Assembly (NCBI RefSeq): GCF_014084025.1
Contig: NZ_CP043682.1
Span: 835,582 to 899,581, forward strand
Reading direction: 5' to 3'
Source of the DNA: Borrelia sp. A-FGy1
Lineage (GTDB): Bacteria > Spirochaetota > Spirochaetia > Borreliales > Borreliaceae
DNA length: 64,000 bases
The notes under the pieces were generated by a model. The model did no database searches, had not been told where the DNA came from, and worked only from the letters and a program-made list of their open reading frames with translations. Positions 56,439-64,000 of this stretch are shown here, in pieces. How positions within the stretch are numbered: the stretch's first letter is position 1; every line of letters begins with the position of its first letter. The position numbers and the translations under genes were made by a program.

Positions 56439-59400
56439 TTTTCAATGCCTATCATTATTTCTATATCATTATCAAGTTCTATCTTTGTTGTTGCTTTTTC
56501 TTTGTTTACCTCTATTTTTAATATTAGTGTTTCAGATTTAATATAGTTTTCAAATTTGCTTATTATTTTGGTTAATGTTTTATTGTTATCTATATATAGT
56601 ATGATTCGATCACTGACATTAAATTTATTTTCTTTTCTTAAGTTTTGAATTTTTCTTATAAATTCTCTTGATAAACCTTCTAAATACAACTCTTCTGTTA
56701 TTAATAAATCTAGTCCAATCGTAATAGAGTTTTCATTTATTACTTTTAGGTTTTCTTTTTCTTTTCTTTCTAGTATTATGTCTTTTATTGTAATTTCATA
56801 TGTATTACCTTGTGTTTGAATAATATGTGTATTGCCATTTATTATTTGCAATATAGCCTCATTTTTTAGCTTCATTATTTCTGATGACACAGCTTTCATA
56901 TTTTTACCAAGCTTGCTTCCAAGCTCTCTAAAATTGGCTTTTGCTGCATAAGTAACAAGTTCTTCTTCATTTGATTTTATTTTTATTTCTTTTGCATTTA
57001 TTTCTTCAAGTATTATTTCTTGCATTTCATGTAGTGTTTCTTGCTCTTTTTGGTTCTTAGTAACAACATAGATTGTGTTAATAGGTTTTCTTATTTTAAT
57101 GTCATAAGAGGCTCTAAGCGCTCTTGCAATTGATACTACTTTTCTTATGAAATTCATTTTTTCTTCAATATCTTGTTTTATAAGTTCTTTAATCTCTTTT
57201 GGATATTCGTTTAGGTGAATTGATTCTTTCTCATCTGTTGTCTTTAAATTTTGATAAATATTTTCTGTTAAAAAAGGAATAAATGGAGCAAGCATTAATA
57301 TCAAACTTTTTAGTGAATAATATAAAGTTTCATAAGCATCTTGTTTATCAGTATCATTCTCAGATTTCCAGAATCTTCTTCTTGATCTTCTTATATACCA
57401 ATTGTTTAGTTTATCAATGAATTCAATAAGTTTATCTATTGCTTTTGTTAAGTTGTATTTATCTATTTCTTCGTTTAGTATTTTCTTTAAACTTTCAGTT
57501 TCGCTAATTATCCATTGATCAAGAATGTTATTTTTGGATAAATTAAAGTTATCATTAACTTTAAATTTATCAATTATTGCATAAGTTATAAAAAATGAAT
57601 ATGCATTCCAGATAGGTATGATAATGTTCTTGAGAACGTCTTTAACTCCATTATCACTGTATTTTAAGTCATCTGCTTTTACTACAGGGCTCATTATTAA
57701 GTAAAGCCTTAAAGCATCAGCTCCAAATGTGTTTATTACTTTCATTGGATCTGTATAATTTCTAAGAGATTTAGACATTTTTTTTCCGTCACTAGATAAT
57801 ACGAGTCCATTGACTATTACATTTTTAAAAGCGGGTTTTTCAAAAAGCGCAGTTCCTAATATTGTTAGAGTATAGAACCATCCTCTTGTTTGATCTAGAC
57901 CTTCTGCAATAAAGTCTGCAGGGAAAATATTATTTAAATTATCTTTATTGGCGAATGGATAATGATTACTTGCATAAGGCATTGATCCAGATTCAAACCA
58001 GCAGTCTAAAACTTCACTTGTGCGTATATATGTGCCTCCATATTCGCTGGGCCAAGTTATTTTGTCAATTTTATCTTTATGTAGGTCACTTATCTTTTGT
58101 CTTGAATAGCTTTCAAGTTCTTCTTTGGAGCCTATGCATATTTTATTTCCTGACTTTGAGCAAACCCAAACTGGTATTGGATTCCCCCAAAATCTATTTC
58201 TGCTTATTGCCCAATCTCTTGCATTTTCTAACCATTTTCCGAATCTTCCTTTTTTTAAATGGGAAGGAATCCAGTTAATTTTTTCATTTGATTTTATAAG
58301 TTTTTCCTTTATTGCTTCAATGTTTACAAACCATGAACTTACAGGTCTGTAAATTAAAGGTGTATTTGTTCTGTAGCAAAATGGATACCTATGCAAGAAA
58401 TTTTCTCTTTTAAAAATGAGATTCATAGATTTTAGTTGTTCTATTATTTTTTTGTCTGCATCTTTAACAAATAGGCCTTCAAAATCTTTTACTTCTTTTG
58501 TAAATCTGCATTCGGCATCTATAGGATTTATTATGTCAACTTTTGTTTTGCTTTTAAGTATATGGTAATCTTCTTCTCCAAAGGGAGCAATGTGTACTAA
58601 ACCTGTTCCATCATTAGTTGTGACATATTCTGCTGTATGAACTCTGAAAGCGCCTTTTCTTTTTTGTTTTATAAAATAGTCAAATATAGGTTCATATTCT
58701 ATTCCAGCAATGTGCTCACCTTTAAATTGTTCTATTATTGTGTATTCTTTTTCAAACTTATAATAGTGATTTAGCCTTCTAGTTCCAATTATGAAAATTT
58801 CATTTCTTTCTTTATCGAAGATTTTGGAATATTCTATATTATTTCCAACGGCAATTCCAAGATTTGTAGGCAATGTCCAAGGAGTTGTTGTCCATGCAAG
58901 TAAATATTCATTCTTTTCTCTTATTTTAAACTTGACAGTGAGTGATGGATCGTTAACTTCCTTGTATTCTCCAAGATTTACCTCAAAATTTGAGAGTGGA
59001 GTTGCAAGTTTTGGAGAATATGGCAATACATAATAACTTTCGTAAATTAAACCCTTATCATAAAGATTCTTAAATATCCACCATACAGACTCCATGAAGT
59101 TTGTATCCATTGTTTTATAATTTTTTTTAAAATCTACCCATCTACCTAATCTTGAAATAGTCTTTTCCCATTCTTTTGTATATTTAAGAACTATTTTTCT
59201 GCATTCTTCATTAAATTTTTCAACTCCATATTGTTCTATTTCTTTGCTTCCAGAAATTCCTAAGTATTTCTCTACCTCATATTCTACAGGCAAACCATGA
59301 GTGTCCCACCCAAAATTTCTCTTAACATATTTTCCTTTCATTGTCTTATATCTTGGGATTATATCTTTAATTGTATTTGGAACAAAATGACCAAAGTGAG

Positions 59401-59560
59401 GAAGCCCTGTTGCGAAAGGAGGTCCGTCATAAAATATAAATTCTTCACAACCTATTCTTTGTTGAATAGATTTTTCAAAAATTTTATTATCATTCCAGAA
59501 TTTTAATATTTTCTCTTCTATTTTAGGAAAATCTACTTTACTATCTACATTCTTAAACAT
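56426..59560 (-). CDS. ileS: Isoleucyl-tRNA synthetase, eukaryote-like type
   Basis: Charges tRNA-Ile. 1044 residues. The N-terminal segment [19 protein letters not shown] contains the HxGH signature in the [14 protein letters not shown] form of eukaryotic and IleS2 enzymes rather than the usual bacterial form. [16 protein letters not shown] follows. The KMSKS loop is [12 protein letters not shown]. The long C-terminal tail lacks the zinc-finger cysteines of classical bacterial IleRS. Enzymes of this clade are typically insensitive to mupirocin. It is followed by a lipoprotein gene and preceded by the ClpA/C gene stop region. Confidence 0.95.
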   Translation of the reverse strand: MFKNVDSKVDFPKIEEKILKFWNDNKIFEKSIQQRIGCEEFIFYDGPPFATGLPHFGHFVPNTIKDIIPRYKTMKGKYVKRNFGWDTHGLPVEYEVEKYLGISGSKEIEQYGVEKFNEECRKIVLKYTKEWEKTISRLGRWVDFKKNYKTMDTNFMESVWWIFKNLYDKGLIYESYYVLPYSPKLATPLSNFEVNLGEYKEVNDPSLTVKFKIREKNEYLLAWTTTPWTLPTNLGIAVGNNIEYSKIFDKERNEIFIIGTRRLNHYYKFEKEYTIIEQFKGEHIAGIEYEPIFDYFIKQKRKGAFRVHTAEYVTTNDGTGLVHIAPFGEEDYHILKSKTKVDIINPIDAECRFTKEVKDFEGLFVKDADKKIIEQLKSMNLIFKRENFLHRYPFCYRTNTPLIYRPVSSWFVNIEAIKEKLIKSNEKINWIPSHLKKGRFGKWLENARDWAISRNRFWGNPIPVWVCSKSGNKICIGSKEELESYSRQKISDLHKDKIDKITWPSEYGGTYIRTSEVLDCWFESGSMPYASNHYPFANKDNLNNIFPADFIAEGLDQTRGWFYTLTILGTALFEKPAFKNVIVNGLVLSSDGKKMSKSLRNYTDPMKVINTFGADALRLYLIMSPVVKADDLKYSDNGVKDVLKNIIIPIWNAYSFFITYAIIDKFKVNDNFNLSKNNILDQWIISETESLKKILNEEIDKYNLTKAIDKLIEFIDKLNNWYIRRSRRRFWKSENDTDKQDAYETLYYSLKSLILMLAPFIPFLTENIYQNLKTTDEKESIHLNEYPKEIKELIKQDIEEKMNFIRKVVSIARALRASYDIKIRKPINTIYVVTKNQKEQETLHEMQEIILEEINAKEIKIKSNEEELVTYAAKANFRELGSKLGKNMKAVSSEIMKLKNEAILQIINGNTHIIQTQGNTYEITIKDIILERKEKENLKVINENSITIGLDLLITEELYLEGLSREFIRKIQNLRKENKFNVSDRIILYIDNNKTLTKIISKFENYIKSETLILKIEVNKEKATTKIELDNDIEIMIGIEKCTS

Positions 59561-59571
59561 AAAGCTTCCTT

Positions 59572-61770
59572 TTATTCTATTTTTATCTTGTTTTTTTCTA
59601 AGTATATTTTTATTAGATTAATAGTGGGGTTTTTAAAAATTTTATTAATAATTTTTTCTTCTATTTCTTCTTTTATTGCATTTAATATACTTCTTGCTCC
59701 AGAGTTTTTGTCATAAAAAGTTTTAATTATATAATTTTTAATATTTTTATCCATTTTTATTTTAATATTCTTAGAATTATATCTTGAAATAAGATTTTTA
59801 TAATAATTATTATAGATTATTTTAACATCTTCTTCTTGCAATATATTAAGTATAATTTTTTTTTGTATTTTATCCAATAAAGTTGATTTAAATCGTTTCT
59901 TAAGTTGGTTATTTATTTCACTTTTAATATTTATGTTATTATTTGTCTTGCCAAATCCAATATTTCCTTTTCCAAGAAGTATTTCAGATCCAATAGATGT
60001 AGTAAGAATAAGAATGGCATTTTTAAAAGATATCTTGTTTTCTTGACTATCAATAAGCTCACCATATTCAATTATTCGTTCAATTATATTAAGAACTGAA
60101 TTGTGAGCATTTTCAATGTTTTCAAATATAATGAAGCATTTGGGATAATATTTTATTCTATTTATTAGTAGTCCTCCATCAGCGTAGCCTATATATCCAG
60201 GATTTGTTCCTATTAATTTTGAAATAGAATTTTCTTCTCTATATTCTGACATATCTAGTTTTAATATTGAGTTTTCATCTTCCATAATTATATTTGATAC
60301 TTCATTTGCTAGCATTGTCTTTCCACTTCCGCTTGAGCCTATAAATAATGCTGCTGTTAAGAGTTTGCTGTTATCATTTATTTCAAGTTTTGTTTTAACT
60401 ATTTCTCTAAGGATCTCATTTATAGCATGGTTTTGTCCAATTATTTTTTCTCTTATTTGTATTTCTGCTTTTTTAAGTATATCAATTTCTTCTTTAATAT
60501 TAGATTCTGTTTTGATATCTAACATTGCATCTGTTATTCTTTTAATGTCTTCGGCATTAATTACCTTGCATGCTGTCTCTTGTTTTTTTTTAGCTCCAGC
60601 AATATCAATGAGGTCAATTGCTTTGTCAGGAAATCTTTTATTGATTAGATATTTTGATGATAAATATATTACATTTTCGATTGCCTCTTTTTTGTAAGTA
60701 ACACCATGATAATCTTCAAAATTTTTTATTATATTATTTAGAATATTTAGAGTTTCTTTTTCATTAGGTTCTTTTATTGATATTGTTTGAAATCTTCGGA
60801 TAAATGCTTTGTCTTTAGCAATATACTTTCTATATTCATCATAAGTTGTTGCTCCTATAATTTGTATTTCGGAGCGAGACAGGGCTGGCTTTAAAATATT
60901 TGATGCATCAAGAGCACCTTCAGAATTTCCAGCTCCCATTAGCGTGTGTATTTCGTCAATAAATATTATTGTATCTTTATTATTTTTAATTGATTTAATT
61001 ATATTATTTAATCTTTCTTCGAATTCACCCCTATATTTTGTGCCTGATACTAAGTCAGAAGTATCAATTTTTAGTATTATTTTATTTTGTAATTTACTTT
61101 TTATTTCTTTATTTGCAATTTTTATTGCGAGTCCTTCTACTATTGCTGTTTTTCCAATTCCAGGTTCTCCTATTAAGATTGTGCTATTTTTATTTCGTCT
61201 TTCAAGTATATTTATTAATTCTTGAATTTCTTTTTCACGCCCAATTAAAGGATCAAGTTTATTTTCCTTTGCAAGTGCTGTTAAATTTTTAACATATTTC
61301 CCAATTTCGAAGTTTTCGTTTTCAAGTCTTATTTCATCTTCAAATTCTTTATATGTTTCAATTAATCTTATTTTGTCTATGTTTGTTATTATATTTTCTT
61401 CATTAAATCCAAAGCTTAATTTATTAAGTTTATATTTTTTTAGTAATTTTTTTGTTTTTAATATTAAATAAAAAATTTCTTTTATTCCTATTGAAGTTTT
61501 AGGTTTAAATTCTTTTTTTGCTTTTTCAATAAGAATAAAAATTTCTCTGTTTATTTTTGGAATTATAATTTCATTAGGAGTTACTAAAACTTTTTCTAAT
61601 TTTTCTATTTCATATAATGTATCTTGTTTAATGTTTTTTAAGGTTTTTGTGTCTATACTTTTTATCTCAGATTTTTTAGGACGAATGAGGATAGACATCA
61701 ACAGATGCCAGATTGAAACTTCTCTATTTTTGTTTTTTCTAGCAACTTCTTTTGCGGATACTTCAACCAA
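59572..61770 (-). CDS. clpC: ClpA/ClpC-type AAA+ unfoldase with degenerate second ATPase domain
   Basis: 732 residues. N-terminal Clp_N-like region, then D1 with [25 protein letters not shown] and the Arg in FIRRFQTI. D2 has a good Walker A ([14 protein letters not shown]), but Walker B reads [12 protein letters not shown] where family members have LLLDEIEKAH, and the NRxD arginine-finger segment reads LLDKIQK. A GNIGFG segment sits where the ClpP-binding loop is expected. Start choice and length fit the locus as I recall it. Probably an unfoldase for ClpP, driven mainly by D1 (inference). Confidence 0.88.
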   Translation of the reverse strand: MVEVSAKEVARKNKNREVSIWHLLMSILIRPKKSEIKSIDTKTLKNIKQDTLYEIEKLEKVLVTPNEIIIPKINREIFILIEKAKKEFKPKTSIGIKEIFYLILKTKKLLKKYKLNKLSFGFNEENIITNIDKIRLIETYKEFEDEIRLENENFEIGKYVKNLTALAKENKLDPLIGREKEIQELINILERRNKNSTILIGEPGIGKTAIVEGLAIKIANKEIKSKLQNKIILKIDTSDLVSGTKYRGEFEERLNNIIKSIKNNKDTIIFIDEIHTLMGAGNSEGALDASNILKPALSRSEIQIIGATTYDEYRKYIAKDKAFIRRFQTISIKEPNEKETLNILNNIIKNFEDYHGVTYKKEAIENVIYLSSKYLINKRFPDKAIDLIDIAGAKKKQETACKVINAEDIKRITDAMLDIKTESNIKEEIDILKKAEIQIREKIIGQNHAINEILREIVKTKLEINDNSKLLTAALFIGSSGSGKTMLANEVSNIIMEDENSILKLDMSEYREENSISKLIGTNPGYIGYADGGLLINRIKYYPKCFIIFENIENAHNSVLNIIERIIEYGELIDSQENKISFKNAILILTTSIGSEILLGKGNIGFGKTNNNINIKSEINNQLKKRFKSTLLDKIQKKIILNILQEEDVKIIYNNYYKNLISRYNSKNIKIKMDKNIKNYIIKTFYDKNSGARSILNAIKEEIEEKIINKIFKNPTINLIKIYLEKNKIKIE

Positions 61771-61792
61771 ATTTACTAGATTTTCTGCTATA

Positions 61793-63502
61793 TTAATATT
61801 TTTCTATCTCCATATTTATATTATTAATTATATCAAAAATATTATTTTTTTGTTCGTATCTTGAATGTATAGATACATAAAATTTAATTTTTGGTTCTGT
61901 TCCAGAAGGCCTAACAGTTATTGTGGTTTCATTATCTAATAATAATTTTATTGCATTAGTAGGATATTTGTAATCTAATATTTCGTTGACATTTCCATTA
62001 ATATCTATTTCTTTCAATTTTTGATAGTCTAATTTTTTAATCACCTTAATTCCTGCAAATTCTTTTTGTTTTTCATTTCTTAACTTTGACATTAGTTTTT
62101 CTCTTAAAGGTTCTCCTTGAAAACCTTTGAAGTTTTTAGTAATTGAAAATTCTTCATAATATCCAAATTCTTTGTACATTTCTTGAAGATATTGTTCCAT
62201 TGTCATTTTATTTTCTTTAAGAGTAAGCATTAATTCGCAACAACCTTTGATAGCTGAAAATGCATCTTTGTCTCTAGTTACATCTCCAATTAAGTATCCA
62301 TGACTTTCTTCACAACCAAAAATAAATTTTTTATTCGGTTCTTTGATTTTCATTTCATCTATTAAGTTTCCTATCCATTTAAATCCTGTATATGTTCTAA
62401 ATAATGTTGAATTATATTTATAAACTATTTTATCCAACATAGGAGTTGTGACAAAGGAAGCTACTATAAATGTATTTTTTGGATTACTCTCTTTAGATAA
62501 TAAATAGTTCGATAAAATGCATGCTATTTGATTTCCATTTAAAATTTTCCATTCTGTGCCGTTATTAAAGGCAAGGCCTATCCTATCCGCATCTGGATCA
62601 GTTGCAATCGCAATGTCGCATTTTTCTGTTTTGGCAAATTCTATTACTTTAGACATAGCAATATTGTATTCAGGATTAGGGTATTTTACTGTGGGAAATT
62701 CCGGATCAGGATTTATTTGTGTTGGTTCAATTAATAATTCTACTTTACTGTTTTTGAATAATTCTTTTATTATTATTCCTCCTGCTCCATGTAAAGGAGT
62801 ATACGCTACTCTTAATTTTATTTGTTTGCTTTTTTCATTAAAGTTAGGAAATTTTTCATTTATTTTTTCTATGAATGGAATATCAATTTCATTATTGAGT
62901 TCTACTATTGATTTATTATTTATTTTTTCTTCTTTTATAATAATGCTTTCAATATGAGACATTTTTTGAATTTCATATATTATAAGGGATTCATGAGGAG
63001 GTATTATCTGACATCCTCCTTTCCAATAAACTTTGTATCCATTGTATTCTTTTGGATTATGACTTGCTGTTATCATTATTCCAATATCGCAATCTAATTT
63101 TATCACTGTATAAGACAATTGAGGTGTTGGTCTTAATTGTTTATATATATAAACTTTAAAACCATTTAATGAAAAAATTTCAGCAGCATCATAAGCAAAT
63201 TCTTTTGAGAAATATCTTGAATCATAGCTTATCACAACTTTTGGGTTTTTAGTTATTTTAAGAATATAGTTAGCAATTCCTTGGCTTGCTTTTATTACGT
63301 TGTAGGTATTCATATAATAAGTACCGGCTCCAATAATGCCCCTCATACCAGCCGTGCCAAATTCTATATCTTTGTAAAATCTGTTAAGCAATTCGTTTTT
63401 ATTGTTTTCGTTGAGTAGTTTTATTGCTTCATCTTTAAAGTATTTATTTTTTTCAATAAGGATATATTTTTTTATTCTTTTAAAGAGTTCATTGTTTTTC
63501 AT
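61793..63502 (-). CDS. Phosphoglucomutase/phosphomannomutase family enzyme
   Basis: 569 residues, alpha-D-phosphohexomutase family of the longer PGM2-like type. GTAGMRGIIGAGTYYMN near the start, catalytic phosphoserine in ITASHNPKEYNGYKVYW, the metal loop ATDPDADRIGLAF, sugar loop FGCEESHGYL and phosphate loop RPSGTEPKIKFYVS are all present. It interconverts hexose (or pentose) 1- and 6-phosphates. Ribosome binding site AAGGAAA on the minus strand. Divergent from uvrB by 116 bases, and the clp gene follows after 22 bases. Confidence 0.92.
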   Translation of the reverse strand: MKNNELFKRIKKYILIEKNKYFKDEAIKLLNENNKNELLNRFYKDIEFGTAGMRGIIGAGTYYMNTYNVIKASQGIANYILKITKNPKVVISYDSRYFSKEFAYDAAEIFSLNGFKVYIYKQLRPTPQLSYTVIKLDCDIGIMITASHNPKEYNGYKVYWKGGCQIIPPHESLIIYEIQKMSHIESIIIKEEKINNKSIVELNNEIDIPFIEKINEKFPNFNEKSKQIKLRVAYTPLHGAGGIIIKELFKNSKVELLIEPTQINPDPEFPTVKYPNPEYNIAMSKVIEFAKTEKCDIAIATDPDADRIGLAFNNGTEWKILNGNQIACILSNYLLSKESNPKNTFIVASFVTTPMLDKIVYKYNSTLFRTYTGFKWIGNLIDEMKIKEPNKKFIFGCEESHGYLIGDVTRDKDAFSAIKGCCELMLTLKENKMTMEQYLQEMYKEFGYYEEFSITKNFKGFQGEPLREKLMSKLRNEKQKEFAGIKVIKKLDYQKLKEIDINGNVNEILDYKYPTNAIKLLLDNETTITVRPSGTEPKIKFYVSIHSRYEQKNNIFDIINNINMEIEKY

Positions 63503-63618
63503 GTTATTTTCCTTTATTTTATATTAAAGATTTTGTATATAGATATATATTATTTTATATTTTAAACATAAAATAAGTAATCAAATGTTGATTGTAATTT
63601 TGTTTAAGGTCGGTTTTT

Positions 63619-64000
63619 ATGAAATTTTGTTTGAAGTCTGATTATGTTCCTGCCGGTGACCAACCAAAAGCAATTAGGCAGATTAAAGAATCAATTATAT
63701 TTAATAATAAGTATCAGACCTTAAAGGGTGTAACAGGAAGTGGCAAGACTTTTACAGTTGCTAATGTTATTAGAGATTTAAACAGACCTTCTTTGATAAT
63801 TAGCCATAATAAAACTTTGGCAGCACAGCTTTATAGGGAATTTAAGGATTTTTTTCCAGATAATGCAGTTGAATATTTTGTTTCTTATTATGATTATTAT
63901 CAGCCTGAGTCTTATATTGCTTCAAAAGATTTGTATATAGAAAAGGAAGCCACTATTAATGAAGAGCTTGATATAAAGAGGATAAGGGCAGTAACTTCTC
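63619..64000 (+). CDS. uvrB: UvrB excinuclease subunit, N-terminal part (continues past window)
   Basis: DNA damage verification subunit of nucleotide excision repair. The 127 visible codons begin [18 protein letters not shown], then [15 protein letters not shown] (Walker A), [19 protein letters not shown] and [16 protein letters not shown] with the beta-hairpin tyrosines. AAGGT lies eight bases before ATG 63619. The reading frame is open to the window end. Confidence 0.96.
   Translation, partial: MKFCLKSDYVPAGDQPKAIRQIKESIIFNNKYQTLKGVTGSGKTFTVANVIRDLNRPSLIISHNKTLAAQLYREFKDFFPDNAVEYFVSYYDYYQPESYIASKDLYIEKEATINEELDIKRIRAVTS

Noticed and set aside
62556-62957. 133-codon plus-strand frame opposite the phosphohexomutase gene
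   Set aside because: It is the complement of conserved mutase motifs, so it is a shadow.
1-64000. CRISPR arrays, insertion sequences, prophage genes, tRNA or rRNA
   Set aside because: No spaced direct repeats, transposase or phage proteins, and no T-loop GTTCGAATC-type signatures were recognised by eye.

Overview
The window is a very A+T-rich (roughly 70 percent or more by eye) spirochaete chromosome segment. Gene content and order match the Borrelia/Borreliella chromosome from ftsH to uvrB, which I recall as roughly BB0789 to BB0836 in B. burgdorferi B31. Locus equivalents given here are from memory, not from a search. I cannot place the window firmly in the relapsing-fever or the Lyme clade. 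However, two genes present here (a trypsin-like lipoprotein at 2347-3984 and a STAS protein at 13906-14418) have no slot in the B31 numbering as I remember it. A comF-like gene that B31 has appears here only as a ruin.

Layout. 1-5098 (+): 3' end of ftsH, a secreted protein of unknown function, a trypsin/PDZ lipoprotein, and thymidine kinase. 5144-6401 (-): a secreted protein and thymidylate kinase. 6474-13873 (+): an envelope-assembly cluster tamB-bamA-skp. 13906-14418 (-) encodes a lone STAS protein divergent from mutS (14490-17063, +). 17064-17571 holds comF remnants. From 17572 a strong promoter and a terminator-like hairpin lead into rimP-nusA-infB-rbfA-truB, then rpsO-pnp, then a propeller lipoprotein-lptF-lptG-tgt-murJ-HEAT protein run ending at 33794. 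coaBC (-) meets that run tail to tail. 35023-42542 (+) is a tight run: yhdT-like, panF, rluA-type synthase, P-loop protein, murC, yicC, cmk, rpoZ, miaA and a 31-codon gene for a bS22/mS38-type ribosomal protein. 42602-44367 carries three envelope or secreted proteins. 44360-45337 is a decay zone with a broken TPR-like gene and a PriA-tail-like fragment. Then come hrpA and topA (-), sbcD and sbcC and a ROK gene (+), a lipoprotein, ileS, a ClpA/C ATPase and a phosphohexomutase (-), and the 5' end of uvrB (+).

How the genes work together. The window is dominated by core information processing (translation initiation and ribosome maturation, tRNA and rRNA modification, RNA decay, DNA repair) and by cell-envelope building (BamA, TamB, Skp, LptF/LptG, MurJ, MurC). 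Salvage and import genes (tdk, tmk, cmk, panF with coaBC) fit a host-dependent organism with little biosynthesis. I see no IS element, prophage, CRISPR array, tRNA or rRNA.

The most interesting non-routine signals are: a promoter plus attenuator-like hairpin before rimP-nusA-infB; a 153-bp in-frame tandem duplication in infB; a zinc ribbon on NusA; a 10-G tract; a ClpA/C protein whose second ATPase site looks dead; an SbcC without the CxxC zinc hook; a 16-codon leader ORF coupled to rpsO; and three gene ruins. I did not find a clearly new multi-gene system.
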